DNA of 64,000 nt, taken from contig JACEVL010000018.1 in the NCBI GenBank assembly GCA_020284085.1, positions 2,594,001 to 2,658,000 on the forward strand. Direction: 5' to 3'. The first letter of the stretch is position 1. The number at the start of each line of letters is the position of its first letter. The notes under the pieces are model-generated. The model had not been told where the DNA came from and did not search any database. It saw nothing but the letters and a program-made list of their open reading frames with translations. Origin of the DNA: Aporrectodea caliginosa. Its lineage: Eukaryota > Annelida > Clitellata > Crassiclitellata > Lumbricidae. Made by a program: the position numbers and the translations under genes. Shown here one piece after another: positions 45,401 to 60,400 of the stretch.

Positions 45401-48400
45401 ACATGTAAAACATGCAACAAAATTTTTAGGTCTTATATGAAAAAGCATTTAAAAATAAACTACACTTGTCGGTTAATCTTCTGGTGGCTTAAGGACACGT
45501 TAAGAATCTCGAAAGGATCTGAATAAGATCAGAAACACTTAAAATGGATCGGAGAAAAATTCCTTTTAAAGGGTGTATCATTACTCTTCAAGTTTTGCCA
45601 CAATAGACACACAGAAATGTAGACAACAATAACATGTTATTCAAGAACAAAGTTTCATGATAAGCAGCTGAAAAAACGCACCTGGCAGCTGTCTTTATCT
45701 CCCGTTATCCGAACTGGTTTATCGTGCGACGTTGGACTGTTGGTGTCCTGTATGACAACGATTTTGACACAAGCACGATCCTATTTCAACAGAAATCAAT
45801 CCCAACACATGTTGCTGCTCACCAAGAACAAAATCAACCAATCAACCAGAAAATCAACTAACCATACAACTGGTGTTCAAATCCCATGACCAGTCAAACA
45901 ACCACTCATTTATACATAAAATCAATTGACCATAGAGCCTCTATAACTGTAACAAATCATCCCAACTCATCAGTGAACCATACAATCAAGACAATTCACA
46001 GGCTATCCAAAGTAAACACAACTACCATACCACACAACTACCATATCACAGACAGTACTTCAAATGCCTCCATGAATCTAAACATACATGGTTGTGTAAA
46101 AGGCTACTCACAGCTCAACCGCATGTTACAATCAATTCTGCAATGTAACGTCACATAGCATAGTTTATCGCAAATCAAACACAAATAACAGAATCAACAA
46201 ATGAGTAAACGGCACACAAAGGAATGCACAAGACCGACCTGCAGCTGACGAATCATCTCTCCACCTTTACCGATGATCAGCCCCACTTTGGAGCCCGGAA
46301 CGAGCAGCTCAATGAATCCCTCCTGGCTGGTCATTGGAATTCCCTGTGTCTTGTTCACAACACGGCCAATCGCCTCTTTCGCTTTCCTAACAAACACAAA
46401 ATAATTCAACTACTAGAGGCCTCTGTAACATCTAGAGCAGTGTTCCCAACCTGAGTAAACGTGAACCTGCTTTAGGGGCATAGCGGTTGGATGAAAGAAT
46501 GGGTAAAAAATTGTAAAATAACAAATAATCACTGCTGACATACATGTAGGCCTATTAGGTCTACTATTTCTAAAGTATAAAGTAGTACAGAAAATAGTTG
46601 CAACACTGCGGCTGACTGCAAGGAACATTGACATCATTAAGATAAAGAACTAACTGGAAGAAAAATAAATTAAATTAAGGCCAGGTGTCTATGACTGAAT
46701 GACTGTTAGTAAGGGTGCCTTGCCTTGAAAAAGGTTGCCAACCACTGAGCTACAGTCTTGCTATTTTCTGCACTTAGTCACTCACGGGAGTCAGTGACAC
46801 GATTTTTAGTCACTCACAGCAGTCAGTCAGTGACACAAATTAAACTCAGATAAGTGCACAAGTGTTCTACTGGCTTAGCATGTCATCTTTGTACATACTG
46901 ATGTAACTGAACATTTGCAAAGCACGGATTGAAGAACTCTCAGACAGGAACTCGTTAACCGCTGTTCCAACAGCAAAAGCTAACAAAATAAGTCTACAAA
47001 ATTGCTGACATACATGTAGGCCTACACGGCCTCGACAGCAAAAATCAAAAAATCATCTGAAGATAAAAATCTAAAATCGAACGTACGATATGGCACTTGG
47101 CGTTCCAGTTAGCGTGCAGGGCCTTTCTGGTTGTCCACCACTATCTACAACAGATATCACACAAACAACATCAATTACTGGTAATTAGTTTTAAAAACAT
47201 CACTAAGTACTCGACACAACAATACAATCACATACTATGTATGTATATTCTAAATATACATATATTTATGTACATACTAAATATATCAAGTACCAAGTGC
47301 TAAATACAACAAATACGAGATACCATTTGTCATCTGCTCTCAGAAGAACTTCTTGTTGTAATGAAATTTAACGCCGTGTACGCTAGCGGGGGAACTGTAA
47401 ATCGCAGATTATACAGCACCTCATCCAGAGAGAGACTTATCAAAGGCTGTAGGAAAGGTTCCATAGAAAACATGTATACAGATAAACAACAATTACACTC
47501 AACTACTAATTACCACACACAACACCAGATACTATCACAAACACAAGGCGGGGAGATTGTTGAATGGTAACACGTTGACACGAAGATCAAAAGGACGCGG
47601 GTTCGATACCCGTTATCCGCATGAGGTTGACTCTGCTTTCAACTCCGTAGTGGCGACTGTAAACTTAGCAGTAGGACAGAAGGGCGCCTTGAAGGTTGCA
47701 TACAGTTAAATTCTACTCCTGTTACACTTGTTATCATCTGTTACAACTATATCTTACATGCAGTATGCAGTAATCTTACTGCATACTTGTCAGCCTGACT
47801 TAAGTCTTAATAAACGAATAATTATTATTATGCTAATAGCACTTGGCATGTTCCAGATTAAATTAATGAAGATATCAACAAAATCGGATTAGGTCCTACC
47901 TGATGAAAGACAACACTATGCAACATTCATTAAAAACGATACCAGATAGAATTACTGCAAAAGTCAACGGCAACTTACCAGGTGCAAACTGCACTCGACA
48001 ATCGGATTCACTCTGAATCTGAGCGATCTGCTCCCCACCCTTTCCAATCACTAGAACACAAAATTCAACCAAACATTGTTCAGGTTTGAAGAGATCAAGC
48101 TATATACCCATGCCTCACATTCACATTTCTGTTAAACTTTGCAAAAACACTACATATGTTCGTAATAAAAGAATAACAATGCCAACTTCACTATCAAAAT
48201 AACTGCAGTGTTTTCAGGACCGCTTTAATATAGTAGCTGACAGCACTTATGAACATAAAACGCGTAGCCATACTACGGCTGCTCAAAGACAAGTGATTTA
48301 AATACGCAAATCTCAGCAAGTAGTCAACTCAATCAACACCATATGCTAATCAACAATTGTTTGATCTAACGAGACTTTGCAAGACGAGTATTGGCTCAGA

Positions 48401-51400
48401 ATAGCGTATACATTTCTAATCACAAGGATTCATAAAAATGTGGTTTCCTCATAGCCAAAGAAACTCATCCAAGCATTTATGTCACCAATTCGATCAAACC
48501 TATAAATATTCAACCTGCCTGGCTCTACCTGATGCATCAATACCAGATTTTGGTTTTAATGCATCATGTGAGGTAATATAGTTTGTTCTACAAGTTTTAT
48601 CTGCAGATGTATCAATTGGGAAATATGAATATTCACTGTATTACGAAAGTCTATTTCCGGGTGATTTAGTAAGCCAAAAGTTGTCCATTTCCTCTGCCGA
48701 GGTCACATACGGCTGCTCAAAGACAAGTGACTTAAAAACGCAAATCTTAGCATGTAGTAAGACGAGTATTGGCTCAGAATGTATACATTTCTAATCACAA
48801 GGATTCATGCCAATAGGGAAACAGTTCATCATAGCCAAAGCAACTCATCCAAGCATTTATGTCAATATTCGATCAAACCAATAAATATTCAACCTGGCTC
48901 TACCCATGCATCAATACCAGATCTGGATTTTAATGCATCATGTGGGGTAATATAGTTTGTTCTACAAGTCTTATTTGCAGATGCATAAATTGGGGAAAAA
49001 ATATTCACTGTACGAAAAAGTCCATTTTCTGGATGATTTAGTAAGCCAAAAGTTGTCCATTTTCTCTGCCGAGGTCACATATATAACCAGGATTCCTTGT
49101 AGCCATGCTACAGCTGCTCATAGACAATTGACTTAAATACACAAATCTTAGCATAGTACCAGGAAGACAAGTATTGGCTCAGAATGTATGCATTTCTAAT
49201 CACAAGGATTCATGCCAATAGGGAAACGTTCCATCATAGCCAAAGCATCTCATCCAAGCATTTATGTCACCAATTCGATCAAACCTATAAATATACCTGG
49301 CTCTACTCGAAGCATCAATACCAGATTTTGGTTTTAATGCATCATGTGGGGTAATACAGCTTGTTGTACAAGTTTTATATGCAGATGCATCAATTGGGAA
49401 AAAAGAATATTCACTGTATTACGAAAAAGTTCATTTTCTGGGTGATTTAGTTAGCGACAAGTGGTCCATTTTCTCTGCTGAGGTCACATCTATATAACAC
49501 ATCATGACCAGCAATTCTCGTAGCCATACTACGGCTGCTCAAAGACAAGTGATTTAAATACGCAAATCTTAGCAAGTAGTCAACTCAATCAACACCATAT
49601 GCCAGTCAAGAATTGCTTGAAAGATGAATAATCATTGATCTAAAGAGACTTTGCTAGATGAATATTGGCTCAGAATAGCGTATACATTTCTAATCACAAG
49701 GATTCATAAAAATGTGGTTTCCTCATAGCCAAAGAAACTCATCCAAGCATTTATGTCACCAATTCGATCAAACCAATAAATATTCAACCTGGATCCACCC
49801 GATGCATCAATACCAGATTTTGGTTTTAATGCATCATGTGGGGTAATATAGTTTGTTCTACAAGTTTTATCTGCAGATGTATCTATTGGGAAGAAAGAAT
49901 ATTCACTGTATTACGAAAAAGTCCATTTTCTGGGTGATTTAGTAAGCCAAAAGTTGTCCATTTTCTCTGCCAAGGTCATATATATAACCAGGACTCCTCG
50001 TAGCCATACTACGGCTGCTCAGAGACAATTGACTCAAATACGTAAATCTAAGCATAGTAAGACAAGTATTGGCTCAGAATGTTTGCATTTCAAATCACAA
50101 GGATTCATGCCAATAGGGAAACGTTCCATCATAGCCAAAGCATCTCATCCAATCATTTATGTCACCAATTCGATCAAACCTATAAATATTCAACCTGGCT
50201 CTGCGCGATGCATCAAAACCAGATTTTGGTTTAAATGCATCATATGGGGTAATATAGTTTGTTCTACAAGTCTTATTTGCAGTTGCATAAATTGGGGAAA
50301 AAATATTCACTGCCGAAGTCACATATATAACTCGTAAGAATTTCTCGTAGCCATACTACGGCTGCTCAGAGACAAGCGACTTAAATACGCAAATTTTAGC
50401 AAGTAGTCAACTCAATCAACACCATGTGCCAATCAACAATTGCTTGAAAACTAATCATTGATCTAATGAGACTTTGCGAGTTGAGTATTAGCTCAGAATA
50501 GCGTATACATTTCTAATCACAAGGATTCATAAAAAAAGGGGTATCCTCATAGCCAAAGAAACTCATCCAAGCATTTATGTCATCAATTCGATCAAACCAA
50601 TAAATATTCAACCAGGCTCTACCCGATGCTTCAATACCAGATTTTGGTTTTAATGCATAATGTGGGGGTAATATAGTTTGTTCTACAAGTTTTATCTGCA
50701 GAAGCATAAATTGGGAAAAATAATATTGACTGTATTTATACGAAGAGTCCATTTTCCGGGTGATTTAGTAAGCCAAAAGTGGTCTATTTTTCTTTGCCGA
50801 GGTCACATATACAACCCATTATCACCAGGAATCCTCGTAACCGTACTACAGCTGCTGAGAGACTATTGACTTAAATACGCAAATCTTAGCATAGTAAGAC
50901 AAGTATTGGCTCAGAATGTTTGCATTTCTAATCACAAGGATTCATGCCAATAGGGAAACGTTCCATCATAGCCAAAGCACCTCATCCAAGCATTTATGTC
51001 ATCAATTCGATCAAACCAATAAATATTCAACCAGGTTCTACCCGATGCTTCAATACCAGATTTTGGTTTTAATGCATAATGTCGGGTAATATAGTTTGTT
51101 CTACGAGTTTTATCTGCAGATGCATAAATTGGGAAAAAATAATATTCACTGTATTTATACGAAAAGTCCATTTTCCGGGTGTTTAGTAAGCCGAAAGTGG
51201 TCTATTTTTCTCTGCTGAGGTCACATATACAACCCATTATCACCAGGAATCCTCGTAACCATACTACAGCTGCTGAGCAACTATTGACTTAAATACGCAA
51301 ATCTTAGCATAGTAAGACAAGTATTGGCTCAGAATGTTTGCATTTCTAATCACAAGGATTCATGCCAATAGGGAAACGTTCCATCATAGCCAAAGCACCT

Positions 51401-54400
51401 CATCCAAGCATTTATGTCATCAATTCGATCAAACCAATAAATATTCAACCAGGCTCTACCCGATGCTTCAATGCCAGATTTTGGTTTTAATGCATAATGT
51501 GGGGTAATATAGTTTGTTCTACAAGTTTTATCTGCAGATGCATAAATTGGGAAAAAATAATATTCACTGTATTTATACGAAAAAGTCCATTTTCCGTGTG
51601 ATTTGGGTAATATAGTTTGTTCTACAAGTTTTATCTACAGATGCATCAATTGGGAAAAAATAATAATAACTGTATTTATAAAAAAAAACATTTTCCGGGT
51701 GATTTAGTAAGGCAAAAGTGGTCTATTTTTCTCTGCCGAGGTCACATATATAACTCATTATCACCAGGAATCCTCGTAGCCAGACATACTACAGCTGCTC
51801 AGAGAATATTGACTTAAATAGGCAAATCTTAGCATAGTAAGACAAGTATTGGTCCAGAATGTTTGCATTTCTAATCACAAGCATTCATGCCAATAGAGAA
51901 ACGTTCCATCATAGCCAAGGCACCTCATCCAAGCATTTATGTCACCAATTCGATCAAACCTGTAAATATTCAACCAGGTTCTACCCGATGCTTCAATACC
52001 AGATTTTGGTTTTAATGCATCATGTGGGGTAATATAGTTTGCTCTACAAGTCTTATTTGCAGCTGCGTAAATTGGGAAAATAGAATATTCACTGTATTAC
52101 GAAAAGTCCATTTTTCCGGTGATTTAGTCAGACAAAAGTTGTCCATTTTCTCTGCCGAGGTCACATATATAACTCATTATGACCACGATTTCTCGTAGCC
52201 ATACTACGGCTGCTCAGAGACAAGCGACTTAAATACGCAAATCTTAGCAAGTAGTCAACTCAATCAACACCATATGCCAATCAACAATTGCTTGAAAACT
52301 GAATAATCATTGATCTAATGAGACTTTGTGAGATGAGTATTAGCTCAGAATAGCGTATACATTTCTAATCACAAGGATTCATAGAAATGGGGTATCCTCA
52401 TAGCCAAAGAAACTCATCCAAGCATTTATGTCATCAATTCGATCAAAACTATAAATATTCAACCTGGCTCTACCCGATGCTTCAATACCAGATTTTGGAT
52501 TTAATGCATAATGTGGGGTAAAATATAGTTTGTTCTACAAGTTTTATCTGCAGATGCATAAATTGTGAAAAAAAGAATATTCACTGTATTACGAAAAAGT
52601 CCATTTTCCGGGTGATTTAGTAAGCCAAAAGTGGTCCATTTTTCTCTGCCGAAGGCACATATATAACACATTATGACCAGGAATCCTCGTGGCCATACTA
52701 CGGCTGCTCAAAGACAAGTGACTTAAATACGCAAATCTTAGCATAGTAAGATGAGTATTGGCTCAGAATGTATACATTTCTAATCACAAGGATTCATGCC
52801 AATAGGGAAACAGTTCATCATAGCCAAAGCAACTCATCCAAGCATTTATGTCACCAATTCGATAAAATCTATAAATATTCAACCTGGCTCTACCCGATGC
52901 TTCAACACCAGATTTTGGTTTTAATGCATCAAGTGGGGTAATATAGTTTGTTCTACAAGTTTTATCTGCAGGTGCATAAATTGGGAATAAAGAATATTCA
53001 CTGTATTACGAAAAAGTCCATTTTCCGGGTGATTTAGTCAGCCAAAAGTGATCCACTTTCTCTGGCAAGGTCACATATACACCGTGGTTCAATAAAAAGT
53101 AAGCCAAACTTTATAAACAAATAGTAAAACTTGAACTATATTTTATTAATAATATTTTCAAAATAAAAATAGGCACAAATTTACTTTTTTATTTTAACGA
53201 CTTCCGGTTTATATTTCCTATTAAAAAAACAGACGATAATACAATAGAAAACATAAGCAAGGAACTAGCAATTTCCGAAAAAATGCCTTTTAGTAAAGAA
53301 GGTTTACATGAGAAAAGGTTTGAGGAAATCCAAGAATTACAGCAGCCGTCAATTTCTACGAGTTTCCAGAAAAACATTGTACCAGAAGCGGATTAGATAA
53401 ATTGCTTCCAAAAATTAGCGTAACATGATCAGTCGACCGCGTCATTGGTAGGCAGTGGCAGACGGTCAGCGCGCACTGAAGAAAACGTTGCCCTTGTCTG
53501 AGATCTTATTCTGAGTCAAGAAGGAGGACATTTTGAACATCTTATTTAATTAAATAATCAAACCATACTACTGAGAGTTTCTTCACAGAAATATTAAATA
53601 CTGTTTTCACGTTAGAAGTACTTATATGAAATACAAAGTTTGGCTTACTTTTCATTGAACCACCGTGTATAACTCATTTATATGACCAGGATTCCTCGTA
53701 GCCATACTACAGCTGCTCAGAGACAATCGACTTAAATACGCAAATCTTAGCATAGTAAGACAAGTATTGGCTCAGAATGTTTGCATTTCTAATCACAAGG
53801 ATTCATGCCAATAGGGAAACGTTCCATCATAGCCAAAGCATCTCATCCAAGCATTTATGTCACCAATTCGATCAAACCTGTAAATATTCAACCTGGCTCT
53901 ACCCGATGCATCAATACCAGATTTGGTTTAAATGCATCATGTGGGGTAATATAGTTTGTTCTACAAGTTTTATCTGCAGATGTACCTATTGGGGAAAAAG
54001 AATATTCACTGTATTACGAAAAAGTCCATTTTCTGGGTGATTTAGTAAGCCAAAATTTGTCCATTTTCTCTGCCGAGGTCACATACATAACCAGGATTCC
54101 TCGTAGCCATACTACAGCTGCTCAGAGACAATTGACTTAAATACGTAAATCTAAGCATAGTAAGACAAGTATTGGCTCAGAATGTTTGCATTTCTAATCA
54201 CAAGGATTCATGCCAATAGGGAAACGTTCCATCATAGCCAAAGCATCTCATCCAAGCATTTATGTCACCAATTCGATCAAACCTATAAATATTCAACCTG
54301 GCTCTACCTGATGCATCAAAGCAGATTTTGGCTTAAATGCATCATGTGGGGTAATATAGTTTGTTCTACAAGTCTTATTTGCAGATGCATAAATTGGGAA

Positions 54401-57400
54401 AAAAGAATATTGACTGTATTACGAAAAAGTCCATTTTTCGGGTGATTTAGTAAGCCAAAAGTTGTCCATTTTCTCTGCCGAGGTCACGTATATAACTCAT
54501 TAAGACCAGGATTCCTCGTAGCCATACTATGGCTGCCCAGAGACAAACGACTTAAATACGCAAATCTTAGCAAGTAGTCAACTCAATCAACAACATATAA
54601 TAATAATAATTTTTGCCAATCAACAATTGTTTGAAAACTGAATAATCATTGATCCAATGAGACTTTGCGAGACGAGTATTTGCTCAGAATAGCGTATACA
54701 TTTCTAATCACAAGGATTCATGCCAAGCAGTTTCCTCACAGCCAGATAAACTCGGCCATGGAATTATCTATATATTTTAATACCCTACATATTAATCAAT
54801 ATCTTAATTTTCATTAAAACGCAAATAATCAAAAACTAAGACCAATCATTCTCTCCCATAAAATACAGCCACCAATGTGGTCGTCAAACTGGCCAAGTGA
54901 TGCCACAAGCCGGCACTACACTAACCACATACACCAATCCCACAGTAGTTAAGTATCGTAAACCCATAGAGAATTCCTTAGAAATTTCTTTACTGATGTG
55001 GTGAATTCAGTTTTTTTATTGTATTGTTTTGAAACATTTATAAAGCACCTCTAGTGCGGTGCACCATTCAAAGGCGTTCCCAGTGCCATGAAAGAAGAAA
55101 TAGATTTAAGAAAAGCAGAGGAGGGGTTACCAGCTAGAATTTGAAAGCTAGTACATGGAGACAGCACATTCCAGTCGTGATGCTACTGTCGATTTTAATG
55201 CAAGCGGTTTTGGACTCAGAATAGCGTATACATGTATAATTCAAGTAGATTCAGAACAGATGGTTTCCTCATTGTCCAAACCCCAACAGCAATTCATCAA
55301 CCATACATTCCATAAGTTATGCATTGCTCTTTATTCAAGACTAATATTCCAACCAGTTTATCAGAGTTTAAAATTATCTCTAAGCCCTTTAAAAATCAGA
55401 TGCATTTGTATATTTCGCATAAATTGGCAGAATCTTAGCTTGAACCTATTTTATATTTTGCATATATTGGCAGAATCTTAGCTAGAACTTTGACTTGAGT
55501 CAAACGGAAGATCACTGCAAAATCCTAAGGGGTCTATCACTCTTACACTCAATTAAAGCCTATTAAATTTCATGTAAAATAAGTTTTGTTTCGTCGTGTA
55601 AAGGAGTTACTTTGGTTTTGAGATAAACTCATTTCAAATACTCAAGACTTCTCTAACTCATCTGCGACTCAGTACATGTACGCTGAGATTACATCATTCG
55701 ATATCAGTGCTACACTGAAATTCATCATCGTCGCAGCGAATAAATGAGCAGACCATGTATAATGATTAACGGTTAAAAACGCTTAAGTTTCACATTGCAC
55801 CAATTCAGACAACTGTTCAATCTCTCAGCGCCATGCTATTATTTCATTTTCAGTTATAACATAAGCATCTGTCTTACATTAATCAAAGGCTACATACTTA
55901 TTATTTAAACAGGAATCGCAAACAGCACAACCACGTACGCCTCAAACAAGTGATTCCACTTTGTACTGCAAACTCAGTACAACGCAACGGTCATACTAAA
56001 ATGGTACCTTGTAGGGCTCCCACTGTAAGAGTTATTGAATAGGGGCCACCATATTACAATAAATTATTAAATAAAGTGAAACCCTGCAATTAAACAACCA
56101 GTTTCTAAGAGAACTAGTGGCCATGGATACCTACACAATCCCACCATTCGATCCGGAACGTAGACGATTTCTGACGTCTGATGGCCAGATGGACTGCCAA
56201 ACATGTCCAAAACAGCAGCTGGACCTGTCGCCGCCTGTCCCCCGCCCGAGATGCCGAGCTTGGCGTTGATATGTGAAGCGGCAGCAGCTGCAGCCTGAAC
56301 GGCGGCCTGTGAAGCCCTGATGAAACACAAATAGACAAACGTAATGACCAAATTCACACCACTGCCTACACCTCATAGAGGGCAGCAGAGGAGAAATTCC
56401 CTAAAATTTCATAAACTGCTTAAATCTAAAAGCACTGATGCACAACTTTGCACTAACACCTGTGACAGAGCAGTGACTGTACAAGTGTACATGCTTTCAC
56501 AGCATTTGACAGCATCTGAAAGTACGCACATTTCACATTTTGTGGGGCACGGTGGTGTAGGGGTATGTTCGGTGCCTTGCAGCCGGAGGGTTGTGGGGTT
56601 CGAATCCACCTCAAGTCACTGCGTAGGGACCTTGGGCAAGTCCTTCACTCGCAATTGCTCCTGCGCTTCGGCGTGAAACTCCGATTCAGTGTCTGCGCTA
56701 TAGCCGGGAGCGCCTCTGAGTAGAAATCTTGAAGGGGCGCTATATAGCAAGTGCTCATACATACATACATTTCACTAAAGTTATTTATACCAGTTAACAC
56801 TTTAACGACGAGCATTGTTTTCCCAGTAGCTTTTAGTACAAGCTTGTCATTAAAATGTTAATCTGAAGGGCCTTGGTCAAACAAATATTAGTGGCAATGC
56901 ATCACTTTCTTCATTTCCTTATCTTTCAATACGTCTTCATTTTATATTGCCACCTCTATTGCTAGTTAATAACAGGCGACAACAACGCATATCTGACTGG
57001 CATGCTGTATTTGCCATGTTAGACATTTATAGTCTCTTCTGAGTCTGCCGTTTATATTCCGATACGTGGATGGACCAAATAAACCAAGGGCAAACAAAAT
57101 TTTTGAAAGGGCCAACAGTGCATTTGCTAACTGATCAGACAACCTCATTTAATTCTGTTACATCTATTCAAAGCGTCTTCCCAGCCCAGCCAGATAATGG
57201 TTTTCAAAGCCCTAATAAATGGTGCATGGAGAAAGGAATATCCTGGGAGAGCAATCAACTACTGAGTCTTGTAACTAACCTTTGCTGTTCTGATAGATTC
57301 CTCAGACCACCTTCCATGTCTAAAAACAATGATCACAATTTATTGTCATGTCATGTCTTGGCTAACGTTCAGTAATGTCCATTTAGCAAAAAACCTATTT

Positions 57401-60400
57401 TAGCCAAAACCAAGTCTGAGATTTGCATTAGTATTATTTAGTGTTGGAATCTTAACAGTACTGGTATATGAAAATTGCATACAAGCTGCTAGTGTTGACA
57501 TAATTATCCTATTAAGTTGACATTACTAGACTAGAGTGATGAATCTCCCACAAAGAGGCACTATATACATTTGTGATTATTATTACGCTGCACATCAGCA
57601 AATAGCAGCCAAGATCAGGTCATCCACAAAACAAGATCAGGTCATCCACGACTGATGCACAAACCACTAACTAGATCCCACTCACCATGCAACTAGATGA
57701 CGAATGTCATGTGGTTGTGGGCACGTGACCAAGGTGGTCGATTATAGAAAACTAATCCAAACAGGTGGAAATAACCCTACTATGACCTCACCCTTCGATG
57801 GCTGCTATTTTTAAAGGGTACAGGATTGCGAGGAAACGATTCAGTTGATGAATTTGCTACTAGAAGAAATGAAATTCCAGTGACATGCATCTATCAAGTG
57901 CACAGCGGGATTATGAATATTTATTACGAAGCAATTATCTATAGATGGCTAAATGTATTACGGAAATGGCACTATAGAAGTCATTAGTTTAGATTACATT
58001 ATGGTTCCTGGTTTGCAGATCCCGTTGAGCATCTGCGGATCCACACACTTTCTAACACTAAGAAACATTAATCACTGACTGTGACTTATAAATCTAACTG
58101 CCTTTAGTGCCTCTCATTGGTGTGCACTGCGATAGGCACTATATAAATTGAAAGATACAATACAATACAATACATAACAGAAAATATCCCAGGTTAAAAA
58201 AGAAATAACCAGGCATAAAATATTTATTCATTAACAGTAAATTAACATACGATCGTTAGAAGTTGCCAACTTCTTGGCATCTGGCTGCGAGTCTGAAAGC
58301 AGAAAATAAATCTGCAGCTTATTGGCAACCACTTCTATTAATTTAACTATTATTTATTTTCCTCACCATAACCCTTTAACGACGAGCTGCACTGGTTTCC
58401 CATACACTTTAGCAGACGCTCAGTGTTAAATGGTTAAGGGGTTTTGAAAAATATTGACTAGGTAGTCAATATAAAACCAGCCTCAAGGAAGCAGAAATTT
58501 ATTATTAATGATAATTAATCACATATTTATCAGGTATGTCATTTAATGGATATCCACCACTTTATTGATGACAGTGTACTAAAAGCGACTGGGAAACCAA
58601 TGCAGCTCGTATTTGAAGTGTTAACATGTGTTTGCAAAACAAGGAAAGCTGGAGTACATTCAATACAGATGGACCACTGCACAAAAGTGTTTGGAAACCA
58701 CTAGTCCTTAGTTTAAAGATACATTTGAGACAATTCAATTATGACAATATAGCATCGCTAAGATTTAATCTATTGCCAACAGCAGAAAACACTTCGGTAA
58801 AACACTCTGAATCTATTCAGCAGTTACTTCCTTGTCTAACAAAACATTCTATAAAACACCATGTATTTCACTGGTTAGAATATTTACTACCGTAACTGCT
58901 GGTGTAACTTGGCTCAGAATAGCGTATATTTAATAATCACATAAAATCTTAAACAATATTCTTTCATCACTGCCAAGAACGATTATACGAAATTTATAAT
59001 AAACTTAATATTCATAATTGAATATTGTGACAGTTCCGTTAAATGCAATCATACCAGAGCTACCATCGAATGGTCTTTTCATCCCAATTCCGTCTTCATT
59101 TCCAGTAGGCTGCTGGATCTTTGCAGCAATCTGCAAAACAACACTTAACATTAATCAACCAACTAATCAACCACTCTAACTACAAGTGCTTGAAGATAGA
59201 CTCTGTCCGTCAATCTACAGGTATTCCACCTCTTTCCTGTTCCCTACAGCGTCCAAACCTTTCTTGAGAGCTGCGGCTTGAGATCCTCAGTTTGTCCCAA
59301 CCTCTCCTTCCTTGCTAAGCTTCCTGAATGATGTCCGTCTTTTCAACATAATCACTATCATGATACTAATTCTCTTAGGCCCCTCTCCATTCTGGATTTA
59401 GGCAGTATGACTTTACCAAGTCTCTTATCACAAATCTTTTGCCTGACTTTTGGTCTTTGGAGCTTTTAACCTTAGATAGGCTACGTTTCTCTGTGCTGTA
59501 AGCGCTGCTTTTGTTACTGTGCATTACTGTACCCATCTGAAGCATTTGGAGAAATGTCTTAGAATCAGAGATGGGTACGATTTTTTTCATCAGTTGTCTG
59601 CGCATCTATTGTGATAAGCATGGAGAACTAGGCGCAGAAATAAGAACTTGTACTGGTTCCCATGTTTTATAACCATGAACAGATAATTGAAAGTCTGAAA
59701 TAGCCTTCAGATAAATAAGTAATTAAGTATATTCGTCAAACTCAATATTAATAGACTCATTCTTAATGAACGCGTTCTCGGTTTAATTTTCAAACATCTA
59801 ATCGATCAGCTAATCGATTTTCGATTAGAATTAGCTGACAATTGCTAATCGATTAGAATTAGAATTAGCATCAGACTACAGCTAATCGATTAGAATTAGC
59901 TGTTTGTCTAATCAATTAGCTAATCGATTAGCATCTAATCGAGTAGTTACCCATCTCTGCTTAGAATTACTGATACTACCCTTCTTCGCTTCAGTCCTTC
60001 TTCTCAGACCACTCCCACTCTGTTGTCTTTGGGTCCACATGCTTCACCTGGTCCTCTATTCCTTTTGGCCTTTTTAAAGTTCTGTCCTGGCCTCTCCCCT
60101 ATACATACAGTACACTGCTGACCTGGGACGGATTCTCCTTCAGTATGCAGACCACACCCAGGCCTTTCCTCACGTCCCGCTTTTAACACCTCTATCAGCT
60201 CCGTACTATCTGCCGCAACCTCTCCTTTCATGCTGCCATTACATTAATTCATGCTCTCATCTGCACCAGAGTGGACTCTGGTAATGCCATCTTTGCTGGA
60301 CTTTCACTAGCTAATATTTCAAAGCTTCAATCTGTTCTTAATGCTGCTGTCTCAGGTTTGGTCACATAATTCCTTTATACAGGACACTGCACTGGCCCCT

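Noticed and set aside
54182..54445. Plus-strand 87-codon frames repeated in the intron 5 array
   Set aside because: They have more disruptions among copies than the minus-strand frame and no recognisable feature, so I treat them as antisense by-products.
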